DNA of 64,000 nucleotides. It comes from Poindextera sp963706385 (lineage in GTDB: Bacteria > Pseudomonadota > Alphaproteobacteria > Caulobacterales > Caulobacteraceae). The translations under genes were made by a program, and so were the position numbers. Below are positions 48,144 to 56,796 of this stretch, piece after piece. The first letter of the stretch is position 1. The number at the start of each line of letters is the position of its first letter. The DNA lies in assembly GCA_963706385.1 (NCBI GenBank), contig OY970153.1, positions 3,175,483-3,239,482 on the forward strand, given 5' to 3'. The notes under the pieces are model-generated. The model saw only the letters and a program-made list of their open reading frames with translations. It made no database searches and had not been told where the DNA came from.

Positions 48144-48198
48144 GACGGTGGCGTTCGCGCCGCCTTGTTCCCGCTTATCCCCGCGGATGAGGATTGTG

Positions 48199-48942
48199 AT
48201 GAAATACAAAGTCGCTGTTGTAACGCCGTACTACAAAGAATCTACAGCTGTTCTTGAGCAATGCCACAATAGCGTTCTTGATCAAACCTATGAATGCGAT
48301 CATATCGTTGTTTCCGACGGTCATAAAAATGATGTATTTGAAAATGCAATCAGAACATTGCATGTAACATTGCCTAAAGCTCATGGAGATAATGGCTGCA
48401 CGCCGCGTGGTATCGGTAGTATTCTTGCTGAAAACTATGGTTATGACGCCGTTGCCTATCTTGATGCGGACAACTGGTTTTATCCAGAGCATATTGAAAA
48501 TATGGTGGCGGCTCACGCCGCATCTAGGCGACCAATTGTCTGTTGCAAGAGAACTTTTCATGATTTAGACGGAAACCTTATGCCGATAACAGAGCACGAG
48601 GAGAATATTAATAAACATTTCGATACTAGTTGTTTTGTTGTTTTCAAACCGGCATTTTCTATTTTTAGAAGCTGGTTTATGCCAAAAGAATTAGGGCCTA
48701 TTTGCGATAGAATTTTCTTTCAAAAAATCATCCACGATCGATTCCAAATCCATGTCCTCAATGATAGGACTGTCGCATTCAGAACGCAGTATGCAATACA
48801 TTATAGAGCGGCGAAACTGCCTGTACCTGTTAACGCGAAAGAAACTGATGATCCAAAAAATGGCTTAAAATATTTGCATAATATAAATAACGTGAATTTT
48901 ATTGTAAATAAACTTGGTTTTTATCCAAAGGTGTCGGGTTAA
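48199..48942 (+). CDS. Family-2-type glycosyltransferase, AT-rich and foreign-looking
   Basis: A 247-residue GT-A-fold protein. The start KVAVVTPYYKESTAVLEQCH, IVVSDGHKND, and AYLDADNWFYPEHIENM (DxD metal site) are typical of family-2 glycosyltransferases; a helical C-terminus with HYRAAKLPVP follows. The gene is strikingly AT-rich and uses AT-ending codons, unlike every neighbour, so recent horizontal transfer is likely. The ATG at 48199 follows AGGATTGTG; an in-frame ATG at 48187 is possible. No other polysaccharide genes are adjacent, so the acceptor is unknown. Confidence 0.85.
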   Translation: MKYKVAVVTPYYKESTAVLEQCHNSVLDQTYECDHIVVSDGHKNDVFENAIRTLHVTLPKAHGDNGCTPRGIGSILAENYGYDAVAYLDADNWFYPEHIENMVAAHAASRRPIVCCKRTFHDLDGNLMPITEHEENINKHFDTSCFVVFKPAFSIFRSWFMPKELGPICDRIFFQKIIHDRFQIHVLNDRTVAFRTQYAIHYRAAKLPVPVNAKETDDPKNGLKYLHNINNVNFIVNKLGFYPKVSG

Positions 48943-49273
48943 ACTTAGGTGTTCCGCGTCGATTCCGGTCCAAGCCGAATTTCGGACGTGGCTCGAGCCC
49001 GGGCGGGCCGCCTCAATCCCGCAACGTCCTCGGATCGCCCGCCGTCAGGCGTCCGTCTCGCACCCAGGCGGCGCGGGGCGCCGGCGCGGTTTGAAATCCG
49101 CCGCCTCGGCCTTGGGCCCTTGGTCGGCCCGACGGACAACATCCGCATGATCTCGCGGCGCTGGAAGACGTTGGTTTGCGTTTGCGAATAATCCGCATTT
49201 TTTACGTGGCGAATACCGCCATTGGGACAGCAAAAACGCCGAGTTTCGCCCGGACGACCAACAGACGGACGCT
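48943..49273. other. Intergenic region after the glycosyltransferase
   Basis: About 330 bases. GC content returns to the chromosomal level between about 48950 and 49170, then falls again. No supported gene. Runs of A and T near 49187-49235 precede the operator region. Confidence 0.5.
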
Positions 49274-49299
49274 TAAATTTGACAAATCCGTCAAATTTA
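49274..49299. promoter_or_regulatory. Operator-like palindrome 1
   Basis: TAAATTTGAC-N6-GTCAAATTTA, perfect 10-bp arms. The core TTGAC-N6-GTCAA is shared with palindrome 2, whose centre lies 52 bp away. Confidence 0.7.
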
Positions 49300-49330
49300 T
49301 CGAATTTTTTATTTACCGGTCAATCATGAA

Positions 49331-49359
49331 TTGACAATTCTGTCAAGTTTTGCTAGTTT
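49331..49359 (+). promoter_or_regulatory. Promoter overlapped by operator-like palindrome 2
   Basis: TTGAC-N6-GTCAA at 49331-49346 has 6-bp arms counted as TTGACA-N4-TGTCAA. Its left half doubles as a -35 box (TTGACA 49331-49336), and a 17-bp spacer leads to TAGTTT at 49354-49359. A protein bound here should block transcription of the small gene at 49397. Confidence 0.65.
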
Positions 49360-49396
49360 TAAATATTCTAAAGCACGCAAGAGAGGGAGTGTTTCC

Positions 49397-49546
49397 ATGT
49401 CACAGACTCATCCTCCCGGTGTGAGCTTGGGCCCACACCTCGTTGAAAACATCGTTTTGATCGGGCTCGGAGTTGTCGTGGGCGGCGGCCTGCTGGTCGC
49501 CCTGACCATGTTTGGCATGTTCGCCACGGCCGTATTGTCGCACTGA
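49397..49546 (+). CDS. Small single-span membrane peptide
   Basis: A 49-residue peptide: a short polar start with His/Pro (MSQTHPPGVSLGPH), one hydrophobic helix (VLIGLGVVVGGGLLVALTMF), and a brief tail ending LSH. GAGAGGGAGTG gives a ribosome site before the ATG at 49397. The promoter region has two matched palindromes, which argues for a real, regulated gene. Function unknown; such peptides often modulate membrane complexes. Confidence 0.65.
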   Translation: MSQTHPPGVSLGPHLVENIVLIGLGVVVGGGLLVALTMFGMFATAVLSH

Positions 49547-49734
49547 GGCCGTGCGTGATCCGAGATCGGTTCGGCGAACGCTGATTTTAGGACTCTCTCG
49601 CTTTCGTGAAGCGGCGCGTCCGTTCTCGCCGAGCTCGTGATCTCGCGCGGGTGTTCCGAGAAAAGCCTTGAGCGGGTTTTGCGCGCGACGTAGGCAGTCG
49701 GCGCATAGCCCGAAACCTCGAGGAAGCCCGCTTC

Positions 49735-50742
49735 ATGGCCCTGCCGCCCGTTCTTCGCGACCGCCTGCGCCTGCCGGTGATCGCCTCGCCGCTGTTCATC
49801 ATCTCCCAGCCCGACCTGGTGATCGCCGAGTGCAAGGCCGGCATCGTCGGATCGTTTCCGTCGCTGAACGCGCGGCCGATCTCGCAGCTTGACGAATGGC
49901 TGGCCCGGATCACCGAGGAGCTGGCCGACTGGGACCGGGCCCATCCCGAGACGCCGTCCGCCCCGTTCGCGGTCAACCAGATCGTGCACAGGACCAACAA
50001 CCGGCTGGAGCAGGACCTGGAGCTGTGCGTCAAGTACAAGGCGCCGGTGGTGATCACCTCGCTGGGCGCGCGCGAGGACGTCAACGCCGCGATCCACAGT
50101 TATGGCGGCGTCGTCCTGCACGACGTGATCACCGACCGCTTCGCCCGCAAGGCGATCGAGAAGGGCGCCGACGGGCTGATCCCGGTCGCGGCCGGCGCCG
50201 GCGGCCATGCGGGCGTGCTGTCGCCGTTCGCCCTGATCCAGGAGATCCGCGAATGGTTCGACGGGCCGGTGGCCCTGTCCGGCTCGATCGCCAACGGCGC
50301 GGCGATCCTGAGCGCCCAGGCGATGGGCGCGGACCTGGCCTATATCGGCTCGGCCTTCATCGCGACCAAGGAGGCCAATGCGCCGGAGGCCTACAAGCAG
50401 ATGATCGTCGACTCGCGGGGCGACGACATCGTCTATTCCAACCTGTTCACCGGGGTGCACGGCAACTATCTGCGCCCCTCGATCGTCGCGGCGGGGCTGG
50501 ATCCCGACAACCTGCCGACCAGCGATCCCTCGGCGATGAACTTCGGCTCGGGCGGCAACCAGGAGGCCAAGGCCTGGCGCGACATCTGGGGCTGCGGCCA
50601 GGGCATCGCGGCGGTCAAGGACGTGCCGAGCGCGGCCGAACTGGTCCAGCGCCTCGCGGACGAGTACGAGGCCGCCAAGCTCGCGCTGGCCGCCAAGACG
50701 GCGCTGACCCGCGGCGCGCGCCTGGAGACGGCGGCGGGGTAG
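49735..50742 (+). CDS. Nitronate monooxygenase-family flavoprotein
   Basis: A 335-residue TIM-barrel FMN protein. VIASPLFIISQPDLV, FAVNQIVHRTNNR, GADGLIPVAAGAGGHAG and SGSIANGAAILSAQAMGADLAYIGS are the phosphate- and FMN-binding motifs of the NMO/2-nitropropane dioxygenase family. It would oxidise alkyl nitronates or act as an NADH:quinone-type reductase, as the family is mixed. The start is the ATG at 49735. It is convergent with the acyl-CoA dehydrogenase gene, with an inverted-repeat element between them. Confidence 0.92.
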   Translation: MALPPVLRDRLRLPVIASPLFIISQPDLVIAECKAGIVGSFPSLNARPISQLDEWLARITEELADWDRAHPETPSAPFAVNQIVHRTNNRLEQDLELCVKYKAPVVITSLGAREDVNAAIHSYGGVVLHDVITDRFARKAIEKGADGLIPVAAGAGGHAGVLSPFALIQEIREWFDGPVALSGSIANGAAILSAQAMGADLAYIGSAFIATKEANAPEAYKQMIVDSRGDDIVYSNLFTGVHGNYLRPSIVAAGLDPDNLPTSDPSAMNFGSGGNQEAKAWRDIWGCGQGIAAVKDVPSAAELVQRLADEYEAAKLALAAKTALTRGARLETAAG

Positions 50743-50768
50743 GGACGAGATCGGCCCGATTGTTTTAT

Positions 50769-50882
50769 CCGCTCCTCCCGGCGAATGCCGGGACCCAGAT
50801 CATAGGACGCGGCTTTCCGGCGTTAAGTCCGGCCGGACCCCGCTTTGTCATCTGGATCCCGGCATTCGCCGGGACGAGCGGG
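50769..50882. repeat. Inverted-repeat intergenic element, copy 1
   Basis: The arms CCGCTCCTCCCGGCGAATGC... and the matching ...GCATTCGCCGGGACGAGCGG lie about 50 bp apart. It is the same type as the element at 56652-56753. It is located between two convergent genes, where it could also end both transcripts. Confidence 0.75.
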
Positions 50883-50899
50883 ATGGGGTAAGCGGCTGG

Positions 50900-52672
50900 C
50901 TAATCTCCTAGCGCCGCGGCGTCCAGCGCCCGCAGGCCCGCCGCGCCGACGGTGATCGCCGGGGTCAGGCCCGGCGCCTGGGCCAGCACCGTCTCGGCAT
51001 AGTGGGCGGCCAGGCCGATGCGGGCGCTCTCGTAGGCCTCGTCGCCCGCCCGTCCGTCGGCGGCGGCGATCGCGCCCCGGCCCAAAAGCCAGCCGCCGAT
51101 CACATCGCCCATCAGCTTCAGATAGGCGCTGGCGCCGGCCAGGGCGTCCGGCTGGCCGCGCCGCTCGGCGATCCAGGCGGTGGCCGCCTCGGCGGCGTCG
51201 ATCGCCGCCTCCAGCCGCTGGCCGATGGGGGCGAGGCGCTCGTCGGGATGGCCGATCAGCCCCGCCGCGCCGGCCCGCATGTCGCCGAACAGGGCGCGCG
51301 CGCCTTCGCCGTTCTCCAGCCCCAGCTTGCGGCCGGCCAGGTCCATCGCCTGGATGCCGTTGGTCCCTTCGTAGATCGGCGCGATGCGGGCGTCGCGGTA
51401 GTGCTGGGCCGCGCCGGTCTCCTCGATGAAGCCCATGCCGCCGTGGATCTGCACCCCCAGGGAGGCGATCTCGACGCCGGCGTCGGTCGACCAGGCCTTG
51501 GCGATCGGGGTGAGCAGCTCCTCGCGCAGCCGGGCGGCCTGGCGGGCCTCCGCGTCGGGCGCGGCGCGGGCCAGATCGGCGCAGACCGCGGTCAGAAGGC
51601 AGAGCGCGCGGGCCGCCTCGATCCGGGCCTTCATCCCCGCCAGCATCCGGCGCACGTCGGGATGCTCGAAGATCGGCGCGTCGGCCTCGCCGGTCCAGGC
51701 CGAGCGGCCCTGGCGGCGCTCCAGCGAAAAGCCCAGCGCCTGCTGGTAGGCCCGCTCGGCGATGGCGACGCCCTGCACCCCGACGCTGAGGCGCGCGGCG
51801 TTCATCATGGTGAACATGTGGGTCAGGCCGTTGTTCGGCTGGCCGACCAGCTCGGCGCGGGCGCCCTCGAACAGCATCACGCAGGTGGGCGAGGCGTGGA
51901 TGCCCAGCTTGTGCTCGATGCTTCCCGGACGCAGGTCGTTGGGGCCGGCGAGGCTTCCGTCGTCATTCACCCGATGCTTGGGCGCCAGGAACAGCGAGAT
52001 GCCGCGGCTGCCCTCGGGCGCGTCCGGCAGGCGGGCCAGCACCAGGTGGACGATGTTGTCGGCGCAGTCGTGGTCGCCCCAGGTGATGAAGATCTTCTGG
52101 CCAAACAACCGATAGCCGCCGGCGCCGTCCGGCTCGGCGCGGGTGCGCAGCGCGCCGAGGTCCGAGCCCGCCTGCGGCTCGGTCAGGTTCATCGCCCCGG
52201 TCCATTCGCCGGCGATCATCCTGGGCAGGTAAAGCGCCTTCTGGCGGTCGGTCCCGTGCGCGTGGATCGCCTCGATCGCGCCCTGGGTCAGCATCGGGCA
52301 GAGGCCGAAGGCCATGTTGGCCGCGTGCACGGTCTCGAACATGGCCAGTTCCAGCGCCTTGGGCAGGCCCTGGCCGCCGAACGCGGGATCGGCCGCCAGG
52401 CTGGTCCAGCCGCCCTGGGCGAACAGCCGGTAGGCGTCGGCGAAGCCGGGCGGGGCGGTGACCTTGCCGTTCTGGTAAGCCGCGCCGGCCAGGTCGCCCG
52501 GCCGGTTCAGCGGGGCCAGCACGTCGCCCGCCATCGCCCCCGCCGTCTCCAGCACCGCGCTCAATGTCTCGCGGTCGAGGTCGGCGAAGGTCTCGGTGGC
52601 GGCGAGCTGGCCGACATCGACGATCTCGGTCAGGGCGAACAGAAGATCGCGCACGGGCGCTTGGTAGGACAT
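50900..52672 (-). CDS. Acyl-CoA dehydrogenase with C-terminal extension
   Basis: A 590-residue flavoenzyme. N-terminal and middle domains show WTGAMNLTEPQAGSDLG and KIFITWGDHD. The FAD domain has GGMGFIEETGAAQHYRDARI, and IYEGTNGIQAMDL carries the catalytic Glu of long-type acyl-CoA dehydrogenases. An additional C-terminal domain (about 460-590) makes it longer than the classical 380-400 residues, as in FadE5-type enzymes. It introduces the 2,3-double bond in an acyl-CoA. The start is the ATG at 52672 (MSYQAPVRDLLFAL). Confidence 0.94.
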   Translation of the reverse strand: MSYQAPVRDLLFALTEIVDVGQLAATETFADLDRETLSAVLETAGAMAGDVLAPLNRPGDLAGAAYQNGKVTAPPGFADAYRLFAQGGWTSLAADPAFGGQGLPKALELAMFETVHAANMAFGLCPMLTQGAIEAIHAHGTDRQKALYLPRMIAGEWTGAMNLTEPQAGSDLGALRTRAEPDGAGGYRLFGQKIFITWGDHDCADNIVHLVLARLPDAPEGSRGISLFLAPKHRVNDDGSLAGPNDLRPGSIEHKLGIHASPTCVMLFEGARAELVGQPNNGLTHMFTMMNAARLSVGVQGVAIAERAYQQALGFSLERRQGRSAWTGEADAPIFEHPDVRRMLAGMKARIEAARALCLLTAVCADLARAAPDAEARQAARLREELLTPIAKAWSTDAGVEIASLGVQIHGGMGFIEETGAAQHYRDARIAPIYEGTNGIQAMDLAGRKLGLENGEGARALFGDMRAGAAGLIGHPDERLAPIGQRLEAAIDAAEAATAWIAERRGQPDALAGASAYLKLMGDVIGGWLLGRGAIAAADGRAGDEAYESARIGLAAHYAETVLAQAPGLTPAITVGAAGLRALDAAALGD

Positions 52673-52821
52673 GGCCGGCTCCGCCGTCGTCGTAAGCCCC
52701 GGGTTCTAGTTCAGTTTGACGGTGTCGCAAACGCCGTGGCCCGGCGGCTTGCCCGCGCCCGAGCGGACCCGTATCCATGGCCGATGGGGCGCGCCCAAGC
52801 CCCGCCCCGAAGGAGCGCGCG

Positions 52822-53418
52822 ATGGCGAGCCCGAAAGAGCGCTATTCGACCGCCGCGATCGGCCTGCACTGGCTGATCGCCGCCCTCTTGATCGGCAACA
52901 TCGGCCTGGCCTGGTGGTTCAACACCCTGCACGGGGCCGCGGCGGCCGCGCCGGTGGCGCTGCACCGCTCGATCGGCATCACCGTGCTGCTGCTCAGCCT
53001 GGCGCGCCTGGCCCTGCGCCTGGCCGCGCCGCCGCCGCCGCTGCCGACCAGCCTGCCGAGGTGGGAGCGCTGGGCGAGCAAGGCGACGCATGGGCTGTTC
53101 TACGTCGTGATGATCGGCCTGCCGCTGACCGGCTGGGCCATGGTCTCGGTCGGGCCGCGCCTCGTGCAGCACCCGATGAGCCTCTACAATCTGGTCCCCT
53201 GGCCGGCGATCGGGCCGCTGACCCAGGTTCCGGCCGCCCAGGTCCACGCCACGCACGAAGCGTTCGAGGCCGCGCACGGGCTGGTGGGCAAGCTCGCCTA
53301 CGGCCTGATCGTGCTGCACGTGGGCGCGGCGCTGAAACACCAGTTCATCGACCGCGACGCGGTGGCGGCGCGGATGGCGCCGTGGCTGAAGCGCCGCGGG
53401 CCGGCGCCGGCGCGGTGA
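52822..53418 (+). CDS. Cytochrome b561-family membrane protein
   Basis: A 198-residue four-helix membrane protein. His residues that ligate two haems fall in the helices at IGLHWLIAALLIGNIG, VALHRSIGITVLLLSLAR, THGLFYVVMIGLPLTGW and AYGLIVLHVGAALKH. It is of the CybB/b561 type that oxidises quinol or passes electrons across the membrane. The ATG at 52822 follows GAAGGAGCGCGCG; the ATG at 52777 is less likely. The stop overlaps the next start (GTGA). Confidence 0.92.
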   Translation: MASPKERYSTAAIGLHWLIAALLIGNIGLAWWFNTLHGAAAAAPVALHRSIGITVLLLSLARLALRLAAPPPPLPTSLPRWERWASKATHGLFYVVMIGLPLTGWAMVSVGPRLVQHPMSLYNLVPWPAIGPLTQVPAAQVHATHEAFEAAHGLVGKLAYGLIVLHVGAALKHQFIDRDAVAARMAPWLKRRGPAPAR

Positions 53419-54335
53419 CCGTAAGCCCGGCGGCGGCGGCCGAGGTCCTGCGGCGCGGCGGTCTGGTGATCCTGCCGACCGAGACGGTCTACGGCCTGGC
53501 CGCCGACGCGGCCAATCCGCGCGCGGTGGCGGCGGTGTTCGAGGCCAAGGGCCGGCCGCGGTTCAATCCGCTGATCGCCCATGTCGAGGGACTGGAGGCG
53601 GCGGCGCGGATCGCGGTGCTGGACGATCGCGCGCTCGCCCTGGCGCGGGCTTTCTGGCCGGGACCGCTGACGATTGTCGCGCCGCTGAAAGATGCGGCCG
53701 CGGTGTGCGACCTGGCCCGCGCGGGCCTGGAGACGCTGGCCGTGCGCGTCCCCGCCCATCCGCTCGCGCTGGAGGTGCTCAGGGCGTTCGCCGCCCCGGT
53801 GGTGGCGCCCTCGGCCAACCGCTCCGGCCGACCCAGCCCGACCACCTTCGCCGACGCGCTCGAGGAGACCGGCTTCGCCGCCGAGGCGGCGCTGGACGGT
53901 GGGCCCTGCGCCGTGGGCCTGGAGTCCAGCGTGGTCGCGGTGCTGGACGGGCCCGTGCGGCTGCTGCGCGCCGGCGGGGTGACCCGCGCCGAGATCGAGG
54001 CCGTGGTCGGCCCGCTCGCCGAGGCCGAAGACGACGCCCGCCGCTCGCCGGGCCGGCTGGCGTTGCACTATGCGCCCGAGGCGCCCGTGCGGCTGGAGGC
54101 CGACGCGCCGCGCCCCGGCGAGGCTTATCTCGCGTTCGGCCCCACGACGGCGGCGACCCCGTTCAACCTCAGCCCCACCGGCGACTTGCGCGAAGCGGCG
54201 GCCAACCTGTTCTCCTTCCTGCGCGCCGCCGACCGGACGGCGCCCACCGCCATCGCCGTCGCCCCGATCCCCGACCACGGCCTGGGCGAGGCGATCAACG
54301 ACCGGCTGAGGCGGGCGGCGGGGTTTGTGGGCTAG
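53415..54335 (+). CDS. L-threonylcarbamoyladenylate synthase (TsaC/Sua5 long form)
   Basis: A 306-residue enzyme making threonylcarbamoyl-AMP from Thr, bicarbonate and ATP for the t6A37 modification of tRNA. The YrdC domain (1 to about 195) contains LPTETVYGLAADA, AKGRPRFNPLIAHV, FWPGPLTIV and APSANRSGRPSPT. The Sua5-type C-terminal domain follows (LAPEAP-like region SPGRLALHYAPEAPV). The start is GTG at 53415, overlapping the b561 stop in GTGA, so translation is coupled. Present in all bacteria and probably essential. Confidence 0.93.
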   Translation: MTVSPAAAAEVLRRGGLVILPTETVYGLAADAANPRAVAAVFEAKGRPRFNPLIAHVEGLEAAARIAVLDDRALALARAFWPGPLTIVAPLKDAAAVCDLARAGLETLAVRVPAHPLALEVLRAFAAPVVAPSANRSGRPSPTTFADALEETGFAAEAALDGGPCAVGLESSVVAVLDGPVRLLRAGGVTRAEIEAVVGPLAEAEDDARRSPGRLALHYAPEAPVRLEADAPRPGEAYLAFGPTTAATPFNLSPTGDLREAAANLFSFLRAADRTAPTAIAVAPIPDHGLGEAINDRLRRAAGFVG

Positions 54336-54358
54336 GCGCCGCGCGCTAAACTCCCCCC

Positions 54359-55768
54359 ATGACCGCGCCCGTCTCCGCCGACGTGATTTCCCGCCTAAAG
54401 GCCGTGCTCGGCGAGGGGGGCTGGAGCGATGATCCCGAACGCTTGGCGCCCAAGCTGGTCGAGTGGCGCGACCGCTGGAGCGGGAGCACGCCCCTGCTCG
54501 TCCTGCCGCGCACCACCGCCGAGGTCGCCGCCGTGGTCTCGATCTGCGCCGCGAGCGGGGTGGCGATCACCCCGCAGGGCGGCAACACCGGCCTGGTCGG
54601 CGGCCAGATCCCCCAGGGCGAGATCCTGCTGTCGCTGGAGAAGCTGAACGCCATTCGCGACCTCGACGCCTTCGACGACGTGATCGTGGCCGAGGCGGGT
54701 GTGACGCTGGCGGCGGTGCACGAGGCGGCGCTCGCCGCTAATCGCCGCTTTCCGCTTAGCGTGGCGTCCGAGGGTTCGGCCACCGTCGGCGGCCTGGTCT
54801 CGACCAACGCCGGCGGCACGGCGGTGCTGCGTTATGGGACCATGCGCGAGCAGGTGCTGGGGCTGGAGGCGGTGCTGCCCAACGGCGAGATCTGGAACGG
54901 GCTGAAGCGGCTGCGCAAGGACAACACCGGCTATGACCTGAAGCAGCTCCTGATCGGCGCCGAGGGCACCTTGGGCGTGGTCACCGCCGCCGCCCTGAAG
55001 CTGCAGCCGATCCTGCCCTCGCGGGCGGTGGCCTTCGCCGGACTGAAGTCGCCCCAGGACGCGGTCGCCCTGCTGGCCCGGGGCAAGGAGACGACCGGCG
55101 GGGCGCTGGAGGCGTTCGAGCTGATCGGCCGGCTGGGCCTCGATTTGGTGATCAAGAACATCCCGGGCCAGCGCGAGCCGCTGGCCGGCCGCCACGCCTG
55201 GTACGTGCTGATCGAGACCGCCAGCGGCGAGCCCGGCGCGGCCGAGGCGGCGATGGAGCGGCTGTTGGCCGGGGCGCTGGAGACGGGCCTGATCCAGGAC
55301 GCGGTGGTCGCCCAGACGCAGGCCCAGGCCAAGGCGCTGTGGTCCTTGCGTGAGCACCAGTCCGCCGGCCAGAAGGCCGAAGGCGCGGCCTGGAAGCACG
55401 ACGTCTCCGTGCCGGTCTCCAGGATCGCCGATTTCATCACCGAGGCCACCACGGCGCTGACGCGGCGCTGGCCGGGGGTGCGGATCACCGCCTTCGGCCA
55501 TGTCGGCGACGGCAATGTGCATTTCGACGTGCTGGCCGCGCCGGGCGCGGACCCGGCTGTGCACGCCGCGCTGCGCGAGGCGGGGGCCCACGTGGTGCAC
55601 GAGATCGTCGCGGCGATGGGCGGCTCGATCTCGGCCGAGCATGGCCTGGGCGCGATGAAGACCGCCGAAGCCTTGCTCTACAAATCCCCGGTCGAGGTGG
55701 CGGCGCTGAGGGCGGTGCGCGCGGCGCTGGACCCAGGGCGGATCATGAACCCGCGCGTGCTGTTCTAG
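54359..55768 (+). CDS. FAD-binding oxidoreductase, D-2-hydroxyglutarate dehydrogenase/GlcD-like
   Basis: A 469-residue flavoprotein of the VAO fold. The FAD domain has VAITPQGGNTGLVGGQIP, SVASEGSATVGGLVSTNAGG and LIGAEGTLGVVTAA. The C-terminal substrate cap ends FGHVGDGNVHFDVL and SAEHGLGAMKTAEAL, which carry the His residues used to oxidise D-2-hydroxy acids. It passes electrons from D-2-hydroxyglutarate, D-lactate or similar. The ATG at 54359 has no strong ribosome site. The stop TAG at 55766-55768 coincides with the CTAG target of the IS element that follows, and the frame is kept intact. Confidence 0.92.
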   Translation: MTAPVSADVISRLKAVLGEGGWSDDPERLAPKLVEWRDRWSGSTPLLVLPRTTAEVAAVVSICAASGVAITPQGGNTGLVGGQIPQGEILLSLEKLNAIRDLDAFDDVIVAEAGVTLAAVHEAALAANRRFPLSVASEGSATVGGLVSTNAGGTAVLRYGTMREQVLGLEAVLPNGEIWNGLKRLRKDNTGYDLKQLLIGAEGTLGVVTAAALKLQPILPSRAVAFAGLKSPQDAVALLARGKETTGGALEAFELIGRLGLDLVIKNIPGQREPLAGRHAWYVLIETASGEPGAAEAAMERLLAGALETGLIQDAVVAQTQAQAKALWSLREHQSAGQKAEGAAWKHDVSVPVSRIADFITEATTALTRRWPGVRITAFGHVGDGNVHFDVLAAPGADPAVHAALREAGAHVVHEIVAAMGGSISAEHGLGAMKTAEALLYKSPVEVAALRAVRAALDPGRIMNPRVLF

Positions 55769-56613
55769 GTTCTGTGGACACTTATCGTAACCACAGGACG
55801 ATGGCGGCGAGCGTGATCACGGCCAGATAGTTCCTGGCGGTCTTTTCGAAGCGCGTGGCCACGCGGCGGAACTGCTTGAGCTTCGAGAAGCAGCACTCGA
55901 CGAGGTGTCGTTGGGCATAGAGGTGCTTGTCCAGCGGGTGCTTTTTGGCGCGCGAGGGATTGTTGGGGATCACCGCGAGCGCGCCCTTGTCGGCGATCGC
56001 CTGGCGCAAGTGGTCTGCGTCGTAGGCGGTGTCGGCCATGACGATTTCAGCGGGCAGGCCCTCGATCAACGGCCCGGCTTGTGGCGCATCACCCATCTGG
56101 CCAGCGGTAAGGGTAAAGCGCACAGGGCAGCCTAACCCACGGACGGCCATGTGGATCTTGGTGCTCAGGCCGCCGCGCGAGCGGCCAATGGCCTGATCTT
56201 CAGGCCCCCCTTTTTCGCCCCTGCCGCATGCTGGTGGGCGCGAACGATGGTGGAGTCGACGATCAGGTATTCGAAGTCGGGATCATCCGACATCGCCTCG
56301 AAGATGCGCCACCAGACGCCCTTCTGGCTCCACCGATTGAACCGTCGCCAGACACTATTCCAGTCGCCGAAAACATCGGGAAGATCGCGCCAGGGCGAGC
56401 CCGTGCGCACAATCCAAAGCACCCCTTCGACAAACATCCGATTGTCGCGCCCAGTCGAGCCCTTCTGATCAGGCCGACCTATGATCAGACCCGAAATCCG
56501 CTCCCAATTGGCGTCGCTCAACACCAATCGATCCATCACACCCAAGACCGCCTCCAAAAAGCAGTCTTAAATCACGCTTCGCGATCAGCGGGAATCCCTA
56601 GAGTCCACAGAAC
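55769..56613 (-). mobile_element. IS5-family insertion sequence (IS427-like), about 845 bp
   Basis: Terminal inverted repeats GTTCTGTGGAC (left, 55769) and GTCCACAGAAC (right end, 56613) enclose a two-frame transposase on the minus strand. CTAG occurs directly outside both ends (55765-55768 and 56614-56617), consistent with a target duplication. Both ends and the transposase look intact, so it could still be active. Confidence 0.88.
55782..56557 (-). CDS. IS5-family transposase made from two frames by -1 frameshifting
   Basis: The first frame (56557 to 56165; MDRLVLSDANWERI..., start probably 56536) carries the DUF4096-like region and the first catalytic Asp (LIVDSTIVRAH). The second (ending 55782) carries the second Asp (MADTAYDAD) and the Glu (HLVECCFSKLKQF). 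Together they form a DDE transposase. Near the join the coding strand has A5 then G6 (56205-56215), with a G-GGG-GGC heptamer in the zero frame. A -1 slip there leads into PEDQAIGRSRGGLSTKIHMA and the second frame. This matches programmed frameshifting in IS427-group elements. Confidence 0.88.
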
Positions 56614-56651
56614 CTAGAGCACTGCCCGGCTGTGATAAATCGATTGTTTTT

Positions 56652-56753
56652 CCCGCTCATCCCCGCGAAAGCGGGGACCCAGGTTTTTTCTGAAATGCGC
56701 GGCGCTCGACGATAAAACGCCTGGGTCCCCGCTTTCGCGGGGATGAGCGGAAA
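56652..56753. repeat. Inverted-repeat intergenic element, copy 2
   Basis: CCCGCTCATCCCCGCGAAAG...GGGACCCAGG and its inverse CCTGGGTCCCC...GGGGATGAGCGG, separated by about 36 bp. It is related in layout and end sequence to the element at 50769-50882, though the arm centres differ (GCGAAAGC versus GCGAATGC). Confidence 0.75.
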
Positions 56754-56796
56754 AGGGGTGAACCAACGCGGGCGGGCAATGTTCTAGGCTCTGCGC

